From: Sipunculus nudus
Lineage: Eukaryota > Annelida > Sipuncula > Golfingiida > Sipunculidae
Length of the DNA: 64,000 bases
Direction: 5' to 3'
Assembly (NCBI GenBank): GCA_026874595.1
Contig: CM049316.1
Location: 47,370,695 to 47,434,694 of the forward strand
Shown: piece after piece, positions 14,228 to 24,880 of the stretch
Position numbering within the stretch: the first letter of the stretch is position 1
Layout of the letters: every line of letters begins with the position of its first letter
Made by a program: the position numbers and the translations under genes
Notes under the pieces: generated by a model
Databases searched by the model: none
Told to the model about the DNA's origin: nothing
What the model saw: only the letters and a program-made list of their open reading frames with translations

Positions 14228-14655
14228 GTCGGTTATTATAGGTTATATCTAGCGTAGCAGAAGGACTTGGAAGACCGTCAGTGTCAGTAATGTTAGAAGC
14301 AGTGATACTACCCTCACGCCCCTAAACATCATTAATGTGTGGAGCGATGGTACTTTTGTCACACCCCTAAACATCAGTATTATCTTGAGCGATGGTACTT
14401 TCTTCACGCCCCTAAACATCAGTAATGTCTGGAGCTTTGTCGGTTATTATTGGTAATATCTGGAACAGCAGAAACACTGCGAAGACCGCTAGTATCAGTA
14501 TTGTCTGGAGCGATGGTACTACCGTTGCGCCCCTAAACCCCAAGTAATGTCTGGGGTGATGGTACTACCGCCACGCTCCTAAATATCAGTAATGTCTGGA
14601 GGGATGGTATTACCGTAACGCCCCTAAACATCAGTTATGTAGGGAGCGATGGTAT
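14228..14655. repeat. 45 bp minisatellite in a 211 bp higher-order unit
   Basis: CGCCCCTAAACATCAG-type units start at 14317, 14362 and 14407, then 14527, 14574 and 14619, so the basic period is 45-47 bp. Each set of three is preceded by a non-repeat block starting GTCGGTTATTA (14228 and 14439). The higher-order period is therefore 211 bp with two copies. Confidence 0.8.
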
Positions 14656-15046
14656 TATTATTGAAGACTAACTTCAATACTGTTGAGGAAACAGACTCCC
14701 CTCGTTTTGTGAAAAAGTCTTGCCGAAATCAGATAACTTCCATGAAACTGATCAAACCGTTAGGTTTTTTATTATTCCATCTGCATCTTCAGTGTTTGAG
14801 AGGATCATTTAGTACGTCATTATGTTAATAAATCTAATATCTGCTGGCACGTTTGTGGAATAATTTATTCGTCGGTGTCTTTGTCTCCCACGGCTTCCAT
14901 AATTGCCTGAATTGCCATAACTAGCTAGTGTCCGGGTGCCAAAGGCTGACAGGCAGATGACACTCCTGGACTGTTTGTTCATTCAGAAGGTCTCTTTGGT
15001 GGGAGATTCAAATAACTCGTGGCGTAATATCTAGATTACTTGCTGG

Positions 15047-15170
15047 GTGGGACAATACAATACAATTTACAAATACAATACAATTTACAATACAATACAA
15101 TTTCAATAAAATACAATACAATTTACATTACAATAAAAATTTACAATACAATACAATACAATATAATAAA
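15047..15170. repeat. (ACAAT)n-derived microsatellite
   Basis: ACAATACAATTTAC-type words repeat with small interruptions. The 15040-15264 open frame simply translates this tract. Confidence 0.85.
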
Positions 15171-16260
15171 AATTATGCGGGACATCACTGCAGCTGTACA
15201 AGACTCAGCAAGATTTCCTTCCGCACTGAAGCAGTCGCCATCGACCATACATAAAATTAAATGATTACATTTTCCATAAAAAGGGCTAACAAATTAAGAG
15301 TGCCTGTTAAATTACACTGCATCTCATATTCTGAATGGTAATGATAAAAAAAAGGAAAATATAATGCAATGTATGAACAAACCATAAACATGGTACCCAA
15401 TTAATTAAACAGAAAATGGAAAAGCTTGAAGGAGTATGGCGTTATTGTCTGCTTTTTTACCTTCTTTGATAGACTCTAAAAATAAGGTCGGGGGAAATGA
15501 AACTTAGACGTAGAGCTGAGATCAGACCCGTATATGTATGAATCATCATAATGCAATATCCTGAGCCCCAGACAGCCTCGTCACGTGAACAACTTTAATT
15601 TCAGGATGTTGGAAACTTGGACATGAAGAAGGATTTTTTTTTTCATTTCCTACCATGTGATGGTATCATTTTCAAGTGATGGAGAGAACAAGCGCAACCA
15701 TTTCCGTTCCAACTCCTTGACCCCTCTTTGGAACAGTCTATTTCTGTTTTTCTCGTTACTGTTTTCCATTAAGATCTGAACTTACGGAAAACTTCCTCTG
15801 TTAACCTCTCAGAGAGTATCGGTGTCTCTGCGGACTATGTTCATGGTTATAGTGTTGGATGTCTTCAATAGGAAATAGAGTTTGATACTGAATTGTTTAA
15901 GCTGAAAATTTATATCCTTTATTTGCCTAGCAGGAGTGTATAATAATATGATAACTTCAAATAACAATATCAAATAACATTTTTTTATTTTACTTTTTTA
16001 TCTCTTGATTTTGGCAAAAATATATTCAATTTAAAACATGTTTCTACGGCAGGAAGCATCTGGATGAGAGATGTCAGTAGATTAAACCGTTTTTTTTCAC
16101 AGTTATAGCTCTTACGTTTACGTCAGTAAGCTCTCACTTTTGAATACGCATAATGCCATCGTTGATTATTTTTTAAAATTCTTTTCACTCACAACAAATG
16201 ACTATATTTGAATAATAATAATTATGAATAAAATAATTCATCCGCTAAAATTCAACACTG

Positions 16261-16263
<3 letters not shown>

Positions 16264-16317
<54 letters not shown>
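16264..16317. repeat. (TA)n microsatellite
   Basis: An uninterrupted AT dinucleotide run. Confidence 0.95.
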
Positions 16318-16320
<3 letters not shown>

Positions 16321-18404
16321 ATTAACACTGCTTTATTGAATAGAACAGGTATGTGGGCTGTTGATTATGTCTCCAAATATGTTATAACATAATTTTATAC
16401 ATGGAGGGCCATCATTACTACACTGGACTGCTCTGGACTGTCAGCGTTGATTAGGCTCAGCATGGCAGACCGGAATATCGTAAAATATCCCGGAAAATTA
16501 TTATTAAACAGCCATATTCTCGAGGGCATCACAGTGGTGATCTATACATCACAGACAGCTCATTACGATGAATAGACTGCCATCACAGGCTGACCAGGGA
16601 CTGACCAGACATGTCCAGACATGTCCAAGGCGCCAGCTATAACGAAAGCAGCACACATACAATATTTGTCATACGAACCATCTAACACCTAGTTGTGACA
16701 TGCGTATACCCTGAACGCGACATTATACCGTGTACAGCTTAATCACATGCTAGAAAGGGGAATATATATGCATATCCTGATAATGCAGATTTGGGTAAAC
16801 TTTGCGTCGTTAACAAAAGTAGATACCCAGGTTCCTAATATCGATTCTTTTTTAGGGAAAGAGTTTTTTTATTCAAACAGTTGCCCATATCAAATATATA
16901 TTCCAATGTATCGAGTAAGTCTACTGAGTAATGCTTATTATTCTGTTTGTAAACCCCAGCAGTCAGGAAAACAGTCACTAACTAATCATGATCCTGTAGC
17001 ACGGAAAGTGAATGCGGGGATTCAGAGAGCGACTGGCGTCTTTCACATTGGCGGCCTTGACCTAATGCGGCATTAAAAAGCCTGCAAGTCAATTCATATA
17101 CACTTGTTCATAAGAATATCGCTTTTGCATCAATTAGGACAGAAAGTCAGGCATACTTGGATCTACAGTTAAGGAGCGGTGATAGATTCTCCAAGCACCC
17201 GCAAATGCAAGTCGGATGTATCTAGGGACGACTACACAGGTTTGACGGAGGTTTGACCATAATACGTAAACTGCTCCGAGCTTTGCAGGCCTTGTGACTA
17301 CTAGATTGACGGAACGGCGGGACCTAACCGTGTTATTTACGTATACACTGTATAACATTTACAAGGACACCAATACATAATTATGTACAGTTAGCGTTAC
17401 CACCGGGAATCTTATAAAAATACACCTGTCAAACAAGTTACATATACTCCGTTCCCATAACAGTTTGCTCCTCCTAATTCATATAGCAATATCAAATGAA
17501 AATGACGTCTATGTATGATGAAAATTTATAGGAAAGTCACCGATAAGTTCGAACTTTTTAACTGATGACTATAAAAAAGAAATCTTATAGATAAAGACAT
17601 CAGATTATTCCCTCACAAAGAAAACAAAACCCCTCGTTCACCAAGGACATCAAACACTGGTTGATCTTTGGCGAAGAAATCATGGTAATAACTGGCTTGT
17701 GGCAATTCTAAAGCATCGGGGTGGTTTTTGGTTTTAATATCACGTAATCCACAGTTCAATGTTTGACCATGTTTATTTAGTTTGTCACATTTATATTGTT
17801 TTAATTGTTGTCACAATAATTCTACAAATACTTGAATCGACGTTCTAAAACCGACTTCTGTCTTAGATCAACTCATTGACAAAATGTATCATGCACTTCA
17901 TGGGGTTTTAAATGAAAATTCATACTGAAGAAAGAGATAAAATAACCTAAATAAAATGAAATGAAAAAACTATAAACTGTTTAGAGGTCACATATAGGTA
18001 CACGTATATCGAAAAGTATACATGATAACTACATTTTGATATCATTGAGCAATCATAATAATCATTTTATCAAAGCTGTTTACAGCCAAGTAGCAGCCGA
18101 TGTCTTTTGCATGTCCTGTGAAACTTTTTTTGTTATAATTCTATTAAAATATCACAAAATATATTAATGTAATAATGTAATAACGATCTCGACTAAAGTA
18201 GCCCCTATTTATTTTTTACCCTTGTTTCTTTTTACGTATGCGGTATATGCGACAAAAAGTAATGAATACACGTAACCAGCACAATTTTTTTTTATTTCTT
18301 TGAATTAGCTACATGTTCGCAGATAATAAAGGTATATTAGCACATTAAGATGTGTTACAGTGAATTGTTAAGAATACACAGGAATCTTCAAGTCAGACCA
18401 ATAA
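16318..18404. other. 3' flank of the GPCR, no other gene seen
   Basis: The open frame at 16747-17076 (109 codons) resembles no known family. The rest is AT-rich without tandem or inverted repeats that I could detect. Confidence 0.4.
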
Positions 18405-18410
18405 TTTATT
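18405..18410 (-). terminator. Candidate polyadenylation signal of the GPCR
   Basis: An AATAAA on the minus strand lies about 270 bases beyond the receptor stop codon. It is the first canonical hexamer I found on that side. Another AATAAA-like site occurs near 18290. Confidence 0.4.
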
Positions 18411-18680
18411 CATTTCAGAATTTTCACAGTTATGAACAGTAATATTCCAAATTATATCAGGTCACATTTTGCTTGATTCTGTTTGAAAAAAAAAACTAAT
18501 TTGACCTGAGAGCACATGTAGAGGGCCTTGTTCATTGAAAAAGATCAATTGAAGTAACAAGTCGTGGTTGATATGAATCATGTGCTAGATACATACCTTT
18601 AGAGGCAAGAGATACAATCGTTATCCAGATTTACATAGTATCATGAATTAATCACTCCACAGAGGATTCAGATTACACAG

Positions 18681-19904
18681 TTATGAACTGGCATATTTTA
18701 TGATCCGAAAGTATCGGTGAAAAGATTTTCTTGTTTTAGCGGGCGCCCCTGAATGATTCTTCACACGCGACACATGTAACTGTTTTTCTGGTTCATGGTC
18801 TTCATTCACCAAACAGGAAGCTTCCGATGGCCCGTTAGTCCTGGCGCACTTAACGCGCGTGCGCACTTGTGTCATTTGCATTGTGTTTCCGCTGTGAGAT
18901 GGTTCCTGTAGAACTTGCGCAAACGCATGAATCCGTCTACACGTCATCCACATTAGTTGCTGCCGGAACTTCCGGCCCGTTATACAGTAAATAATAAAGT
19001 TCATGCTGTGATTAAGATACATCAGTAAGGTGGTGACAGTTTTCAGTAATACATATTGAGATATACCTTTAAGGTCATTACCATCTATTTTCCAGAATAT
19101 CTGAACGATAGCTGTCAGATTCATCGGCAGCGTCGTTACAACGAAAGTGAAACTTATAGTCAAAAGCATAATCGTCAAGCGGGTGCTGTCGTGTTGCACC
19201 GCCGGAGACTCTTCTTGTAAACGCATGCGCAGAGTCCGTGCACGCACCACGTGAGCCACAATCATAATGTTAAATACAAGGATGACAACAAATGGAGCAA
19301 AAGAATACAGACACGCATCCACCCAGGGCCAGGCCGTTTCCACGAGGTACGTATAGTTATCGGCGCCCTCACACTGCGGTATCACCTGGTCTCCTATCGT
19401 GTGATATTGTATCTTGACAGTCCACAGGAAATGTGCATTTATCGCCAGTAGCACCAAGAGCAAGGACAAAATAATTTTAACAGCTCGACTAATGTTGCAC
19501 ATTTGTTGTATTTTAAATGGGTCAGCCACGACGATATAACGTTCAATGGTGACGGCTATAATCAGCCATACCGAATAATCACTGACAGTATAGCCCAGAA
19601 CCATGATTATTTTACAAACCCAGTCCGAGTGATTCCTGAAATCATTGCCGGTAATTTCCCCGATCCAGAGCCGCAGTAATCCAATGTAGAGAACCAGGGT
19701 GTCTGCCAACGACAGCACTGATAAATACAGGTAGGTTGAAAACTTTCTCATGGGTTTCCTGCTCAGCACAACAAAGGAAAATATATTTCCCGTGGTTCCT
19801 GAGATGAGCAGGATGGGGGGCACATACAGCATGAGGACTTTGTGGGCTCGGTACTCCATGTGCACCATGAGCGGTGCCATGACGTCGGGCCCGTACATTG
19901 TCAT
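18681..19904 (-). CDS. Orphan class A (rhodopsin-like) peptide-type GPCR, single exon
   Basis: An uninterrupted 407-residue frame encodes a seven-helix receptor of the plasma membrane, expected to couple to G proteins. Numbering from the first ATG (19904), I see TM1 with the GN pair (N40), TM2 with LxLAD (D68), a TM3 and extracellular loop 2 cysteine pair (C97, C178), ERY in place of DRY (121-123), TM5 proline P204, and TM6 with TTLP where CWxP is usual (P260). TM7 ends in NFIIY (302-306) instead of NPxxY, followed by a basic helix 8 with a likely palmitoylated Cys (C322) and a tail of about 85 residues. N-glycosylation sequons lie in extracellular loops 1 and 2 (NHS, NYT). Missing W6.48 and P7.50 fit the invertebrate FMRFamide, TRH or secretagogue-like group, but the ligand cannot be named. 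The frame is closed by TAG only 12 bases before the first ATG; the third codon is also ATG and has the better context (A at -3). An upstream exon joined by splicing is possible. Confidence 0.9.
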   Translation of the reverse strand: MTMYGPDVMAPLMVHMEYRAHKVLMLYVPPILLISGTTGNIFSFVVLSRKPMRKFSTYLYLSVLSLADTLVLYIGLLRLWIGEITGNDFRNHSDWVCKIIMVLGYTVSDYSVWLIIAVTIERYIVVADPFKIQQMCNISRAVKIILSLLLVLLAINAHFLWTVKIQYHTIGDQVIPQCEGADNYTYLVETAWPWVDACLYSFAPFVVILVFNIMIVAHVVRARTLRMRLQEESPAVQHDSTRLTIMLLTISFTFVVTTLPMNLTAIVQIFWKIDGNDLKGISQYVLLKTVTTLLMYLNHSMNFIIYCITGRKFRQQLMWMTCRRIHAFAQVLQEPSHSGNTMQMTQVRTRVKCARTNGPSEASCLVNEDHEPEKQLHVSRVKNHSGAPAKTRKSFHRYFRIIKYASS

Positions 19905-19916
19905 CAACAGATACAG

Positions 19917-19946
19917 CTATGCACGTCCGCTCTCCTCCACAGACAT
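19917..19946 (-). promoter_or_regulatory. Nine-codon upstream ORF before the GPCR
   Basis: An ATG at 19946 with A at -3 opens a 9-residue frame (MSVEESGRA) that ends at TAG (19917-19919), 12 bases before the receptor's first ATG and in the same frame. The same frame stays open upstream to about 20162 but has no other ATG. If this lies in the 5' leader, scanning ribosomes would meet it first, and reinitiation or leaky scanning would set receptor output. The alternative is that the region is intronic or promoter sequence and the real leader is joined from further upstream. Confidence 0.4.
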
Positions 19947-21565
19947 GGTCAGAGTGCTTACTTCTATACCGGCTCGACAGAGGGCGGCACCGGTAGGCAC
20001 CAGGGGACAGCGAGAGAAGAACAGTTGTGGATGCCTAATTTGTCTTTGGCAACTGTGACTTAGTTTGTGCCGGTGATTCCAGTCTCCGGTGACTGCGGCG
20101 TGGGTAGCACAGAGAACAATACCGACAGTCCCCGGGAGACGGAAGTCAAACACGACAGCCAATGGACACGTATTAATTTAAATTGGTTTAGGATGCATGC
20201 CTTGGCAAGCGTCAAGTGAAGAAAGCAGTACACTTGACACTCTGAAATTTACAGAGCAAATATCTGTCATTTAAAGGATATCTAGCTGTCAACCTCTCAT
20301 TCAAAGGATTTCACAGTTTATTCTAAGTCAATGGCCTTACTGAATACCAAAGACGTTCTTGAAATCAATATCAGGGACAGTGACAGCATGATATTTATCA
20401 AACGTATACTTACTGCTGTCCTAACTACGCCCCCCAAAGATGACATCGCACCAAAAGCAAGACGCAAACAACCACACACATTCCAAGGAACCCAAGTAGT
20501 AAAAATGTTCGTAATGATCATATGAAACTATCTTACTCTATATAACTCTTTCTTATTTAAATACCGAATATGAATAACATTAAAACAATTTTTTATTTTA
20601 AGTTTTAATAACTAAACCCGATGCCCGTCCACGCATGACCACGGAAGTAGATAATCTTGGTAATTAGAAAATTTTTCAAAGCATGGTTAAATATTACCAC
20701 ATGTAATATGACTAAACGCTCCAGATACTCAAGCACGAAATTACAATGTTTCTTTTACAAATCAAACAGCTGTATTTGTTTGGGCAAGTAACACATGGTG
20801 TAACTACATTCAACGGCAGGATGTACGAGAACACAATAATTGTTTACATGGTTTGGATTTTATTTAGAAATTGATGTTGTTTTCGTAGTGAATAAAAGTT
20901 TTAATCACTTAAGTTAAGTGCTATTCCACATGAAACAACCGACTTACTGATTAGCATCCCACTTTATATAAAAAGACGCTAAAAATGATGTACCCACGCC
21001 GCATCTTCCACAGTTTTTGCAATCACCGGGGAGATATGATGGGATCACGATAATACTTAAGTTGAAACTCTAAAACGAGGATCATGTACATATCATTACC
21101 GCTTTATGATCAATTATACTTCAAGTTAAACCAATAAACATATCTTCCTATAACATCCCAGGACCGGAACTTCCGTAACAGCAGGTTCTTTATTAACCAA
21201 GTCGTTTTTCTGTTGTCTTTAGATCAGCCTTATCCATAGTCTTCATTGACTCTTCCAGGTATTAGAGGCATAAGGGTCAGGGTACACATATACATGGTAA
21301 CGCTCAATATTCTTGGCTGCGACATACTTCGACCCATGGCAATGTCGGTTTGATACTGGACAGTACCGGCCTTGAGGGAGATAGGCAGCTCTTACAAAAT
21401 GAGAACAACACATTGTACATGCATTTAAAGGTTTCCTTGTTTGTTTAAACATGTCATTGGTCCTAAACACCTGAAAGCAGATAACTTTAGTTTTTCTTCA
21501 AGAACAGCTGTTTGTCTATCTGTTAGTCTGTCTGTAAGACCTCCGTATATTAGTTTGCTTGTTTG

Positions 21566-21572
<7 letters not shown>
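19947..21572. other. 5' flank of the GPCR
   Basis: This should hold the promoter and any leader exon of the receptor. The proximal ~220 bases are richer in GC than the surroundings. I could not point to a TATA box or a convincing splice donor. Short frames on both strands near 20330-20525 are not credible genes. Confidence 0.35.
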
Positions 21573-21597
<25 letters not shown>

Positions 21598-21614
21598 CCT
21601 CTCTCTCTCTCTCT
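21571..21614. repeat. C-run and (CT)n microsatellite
   Basis: A run of C is followed by CT dinucleotides with one CCCT interruption, about 100 bp before the 66 bp minisatellite. Confidence 0.9.
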
Positions 21615-21724
21615 GTTATTAATTAATCTACCATTTGAAAAGATGTCAAACGTGGCCGACAGAGTTCTCAGGCATAAAAACCCAGTCTCTGTTGTGTTCA
21701 GGTTACAATGATAATCATTGATTG

Positions 21725-22519
21725 CGCTGCCAGACACAGTCAGCTCGCTCTGTCTCCGTTGTCTTCACGTTACAATGGTGACCTTTGATGACGCTGTCAG
21801 ACACGGTCAGCTCGCTCTGTCTCTGTTGTCTTCACGTTACAATGGTGACCTTTGTGGCGCTGTCAGACACGGTCAGCTCGCTCTGTCTCTGTTATCTTCA
21901 CGTTACAATGGTGACCTTTGTGGCGCTGTCAGACACGGTCAGCTCGCTCTGTCTCTGTTATCTTCACGTTACAATGGTGACCTTTGATGACGCTGTCAGA
22001 CACGGTCAGCTCGCTCTGTCTCTGTTGTCCTCACGTTACAATGGTGACCTTTGTGGCGCTGTCAGACATGGTCAGCTCGCTCTGTCTCTGTTATCTTCAC
22101 GTTACAATGGTGACCTTTGTGGCGCTGTCAGACAAAGTCAGCTCGCTCTGTCTCTGTTGTCTCCACTATACCATGATGACCATTGGTGACGCTGTCAGAC
22201 ACGGTCAGCTCGCTCTGTCTCTGTTGTCTTCACGTTACCATGATGACCATTGATGACGCTTTCAGACAAAGTCAGCTCGCTCTGCCTCTGTTGTCTTCAC
22301 GTTACCATGATGACCATTGATGGCGTTGTCAGACACGGTCAGCTCGCTCTGTCTCTGTTGTCTTCACGTTACCATGATGACCATTGATGACGCTGTCAGA
22401 CACGGTCAGCTCGCTCTGTCTCTGTTGTCTTCACGTTACAAAGGTGACCTTTGTGGCGCTGTCAGACAAAGTCAGCTCGCTCTGTCTCTGTTGTCTTCAC
22501 GTTACCATGATGACCATTG
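21725..22519. repeat. 66/67 bp minisatellite, 12 units
   Basis: Units beginning CGCTGTCAGACA start at 21725, 21792, 21858, 21924, 21991, 22057, 22123, 22190, 22257, 22324, 22391 and 22457. The core is GTCAGCTCGCTCTGTCTCTGT. The 66 bp form has TTTGTGGCG and the 67 bp form has TTTGATGACG or an equivalent. The first half carries ACAATGGTGACCTT and most of the second half ACCATGATGACCAT. Absence of stops gives overlapping open frames (for example 21785-22189) that read as a 22-residue repeat, but single-base unit differences break them. A decayed partial unit precedes the array from about 21688. Confidence 0.9.
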
Positions 22520-24880
22520 TATTTATAATAGGTCGTAGCGTTTGACTGACAGGGTAGCCTTACTAATACTATAATTAATTATTCATATCATGTATGTTTT
22601 TTTTACAAGCGGGACAGACAATAAGAACTTAGTAAAAAATAATTGCTAGACCAAGATACATGGTGAGAATCACTTATATATGTGTATTCCATAGTGAATC
22701 ACAAATAAACGTTAACATGTATTTCCAAATATAGTAATAACATGAAAGATGTAACCTATTGAAAATTACAGATTTACTAAATGTTTAATGTCAAAATAAT
22801 CATACACGGTTCCTATCATATAAAACATTAACGTCAAAGCAGATAGGTTGCGAGGATAGTTCGATCTAGTAAATGACACACCCAGCAATACTAAATCCGT
22901 GACACTCGCCACTGATCTTTACAACTGGACACTGTACGTATTGTACAATGAGCAGACTTTAAACCAAAATGTAGAAGCAAACTTTAACGCTTTTATAGCT
23001 TATCAACGTGAGGCCATTCCTTCACATTTGACTTCAATTTGGACCCTCAACATAGACAGGGTTTTCTTGTGTAGTCAGGACCTTTTGGATGGATGTAGAG
23101 TTCAAATACGTACATGAACCATGTGGTAAAGGGTGAGATAACGTTAACATTATACCTGTTTAGAACTGTGGCGATATGTTTAAATAATTTTGGTACAGTC
23201 TAATTTTCTTAACCACCAGTGCGTTTCAGTCATGATATCTAAACACGTTAATAACTTTTCGAGTATTTCGCAGTGTCTGCCAACATATTGCAGTTGTCTG
23301 TAAACCTGACGGACTCATCTAGAAATCACATTTATGCATCATCATGTAATTTGCACCAGCGATATCGGGTCACAGGTTTTGTTAACAAGCAGCTGGAAAT
23401 AAGTAACATGGCTGACATGGACACCAGCTCTCAGCCCCAGCTCAGCCCAGGGTAACACAAAGAAGTCCCGGCATGCACTGGGATAATGGTAAATCTTAAT
23501 TCTTAAGAAAACTGTCTGCGAACAGTGTCAAATAAATACAATACATCTTGCTGTATCAATTAATGATGAATCCAGCATCGCGGGAATACAGCTCATAACT
23601 CGTCAGGGCAGATAGGGCAAGCACTCAAAAATACGGATGAGTGGTGATTCCGTGTTAGATGCTCCATTACGTCCACATGAACTAATCCGCAACACGCTTC
23701 ATTTACTCAATCTGGACACATGAAAGAAAACTGTCATGTAAAAAAATGATCAATGTGGTTTTTGGATAATAGACACTGTCCTGGTCACTGTTTTATGTGA
23801 TACCCAGCCACTATAATATCATGAAAACGAATAAGATTTATGAAATGTCTTTTTTTATGTTAGTCAAGGGCTAAATGCATCAATATCTGGCTATTACACT
23901 TATACTTTCTGCTTACTTTGTATTTTCTGATTTCCAAACTGTTACAAAATACATTATTTATTTCAAATTTAATAAATGTGATTCGGATAAAAAAAATTAT
24001 GCTTATGCAATATTTTTATATATATTTATGTATACACATGTTTTTATATTTGTTATATATATATATATATATGTTATCTTCAAAGTTAAAGCGACACTGG
24101 ATGTTCTCTGTCAAATATTACATGTCAGAACTATAAATCTGTTGCTAAGGAATGTAAAACTCGGTGATGTGTTTTCACTTATCCGGCCCATAATCCTAGG
24201 ATCGTTCGTGCCTAAGTGGGCTACATTTGTGAGTATTCCTTGATGACGTTCCTCAATCAGGATCGTGTGCCGGATCCACACCAAAATAGATTCTTTATCG
24301 GTCCATTTTTAAAGAGCCCTGAAAATTTCATAAATTTCGCTCATGACTGTGGGAGTTATGCTGTAAACATACACACACACACATGCGAACGGAATAAACG
24401 CATACCCTTCTGGCATCTCTCAGGTTATCGTTCTTAGTTTCTCCTGTTTACAGTCCTGTCAACATCAACACTGATAATGAAATCCACCGGTAATGTTTAC
24501 ATTTTCAGATTGGTAAATTTCCCTTACGTACACTGTCTCTGTGTGTTGACGGTGTCTTGTATCGTCAATCGCTATGCTTTCATGTATTAGTATTTATATC
24601 ACTTAATTCTGATCTTATTCCACACATATTCCACTTATTTCATGAGCATGTTTATCCTTCGTCATATCGTTACATACCGGTATGTTGCGTGTTGGTGAAA
24701 TAATTAAGGTGACTAATCCAGCCAGAATACACAGCTAGGCTTAATGAGACCACAATGATTAATGAGACAAATATATAAAATCTGAAGCGGAAACACGCAA
24801 ACCAGTATAAATAAATGATAATTAATTAATCCGAATACATCTGAACTTACTAGTTAGCTGTGCCTTCTGAGAACTAATCG
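22520..24880. other. AT-rich spacer between two tandem arrays
   Basis: It holds a short (TA)n run (about 24054-24071) and a short (AC)n run (about 24368-24382). Frames at 22899-23117 and 23875-24243 show no family resemblance. Confidence 0.4.

Noticed and set aside
16747-17076. 109-codon frame near the GPCR 3' side
   Set aside because: No resemblance to a known protein and no supporting splice or polyadenylation context.
19251-20063. Plus-strand frames overlapping the GPCR
   Set aside because: They lie antisense to, or just upstream of, a clear receptor gene and show no domain.
21718-22538. Apparent repeat proteins over the 66/67 bp array
   Set aside because: The unit simply lacks stops in several frames. 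67 bp units break any one frame, and there is no start context or domain.
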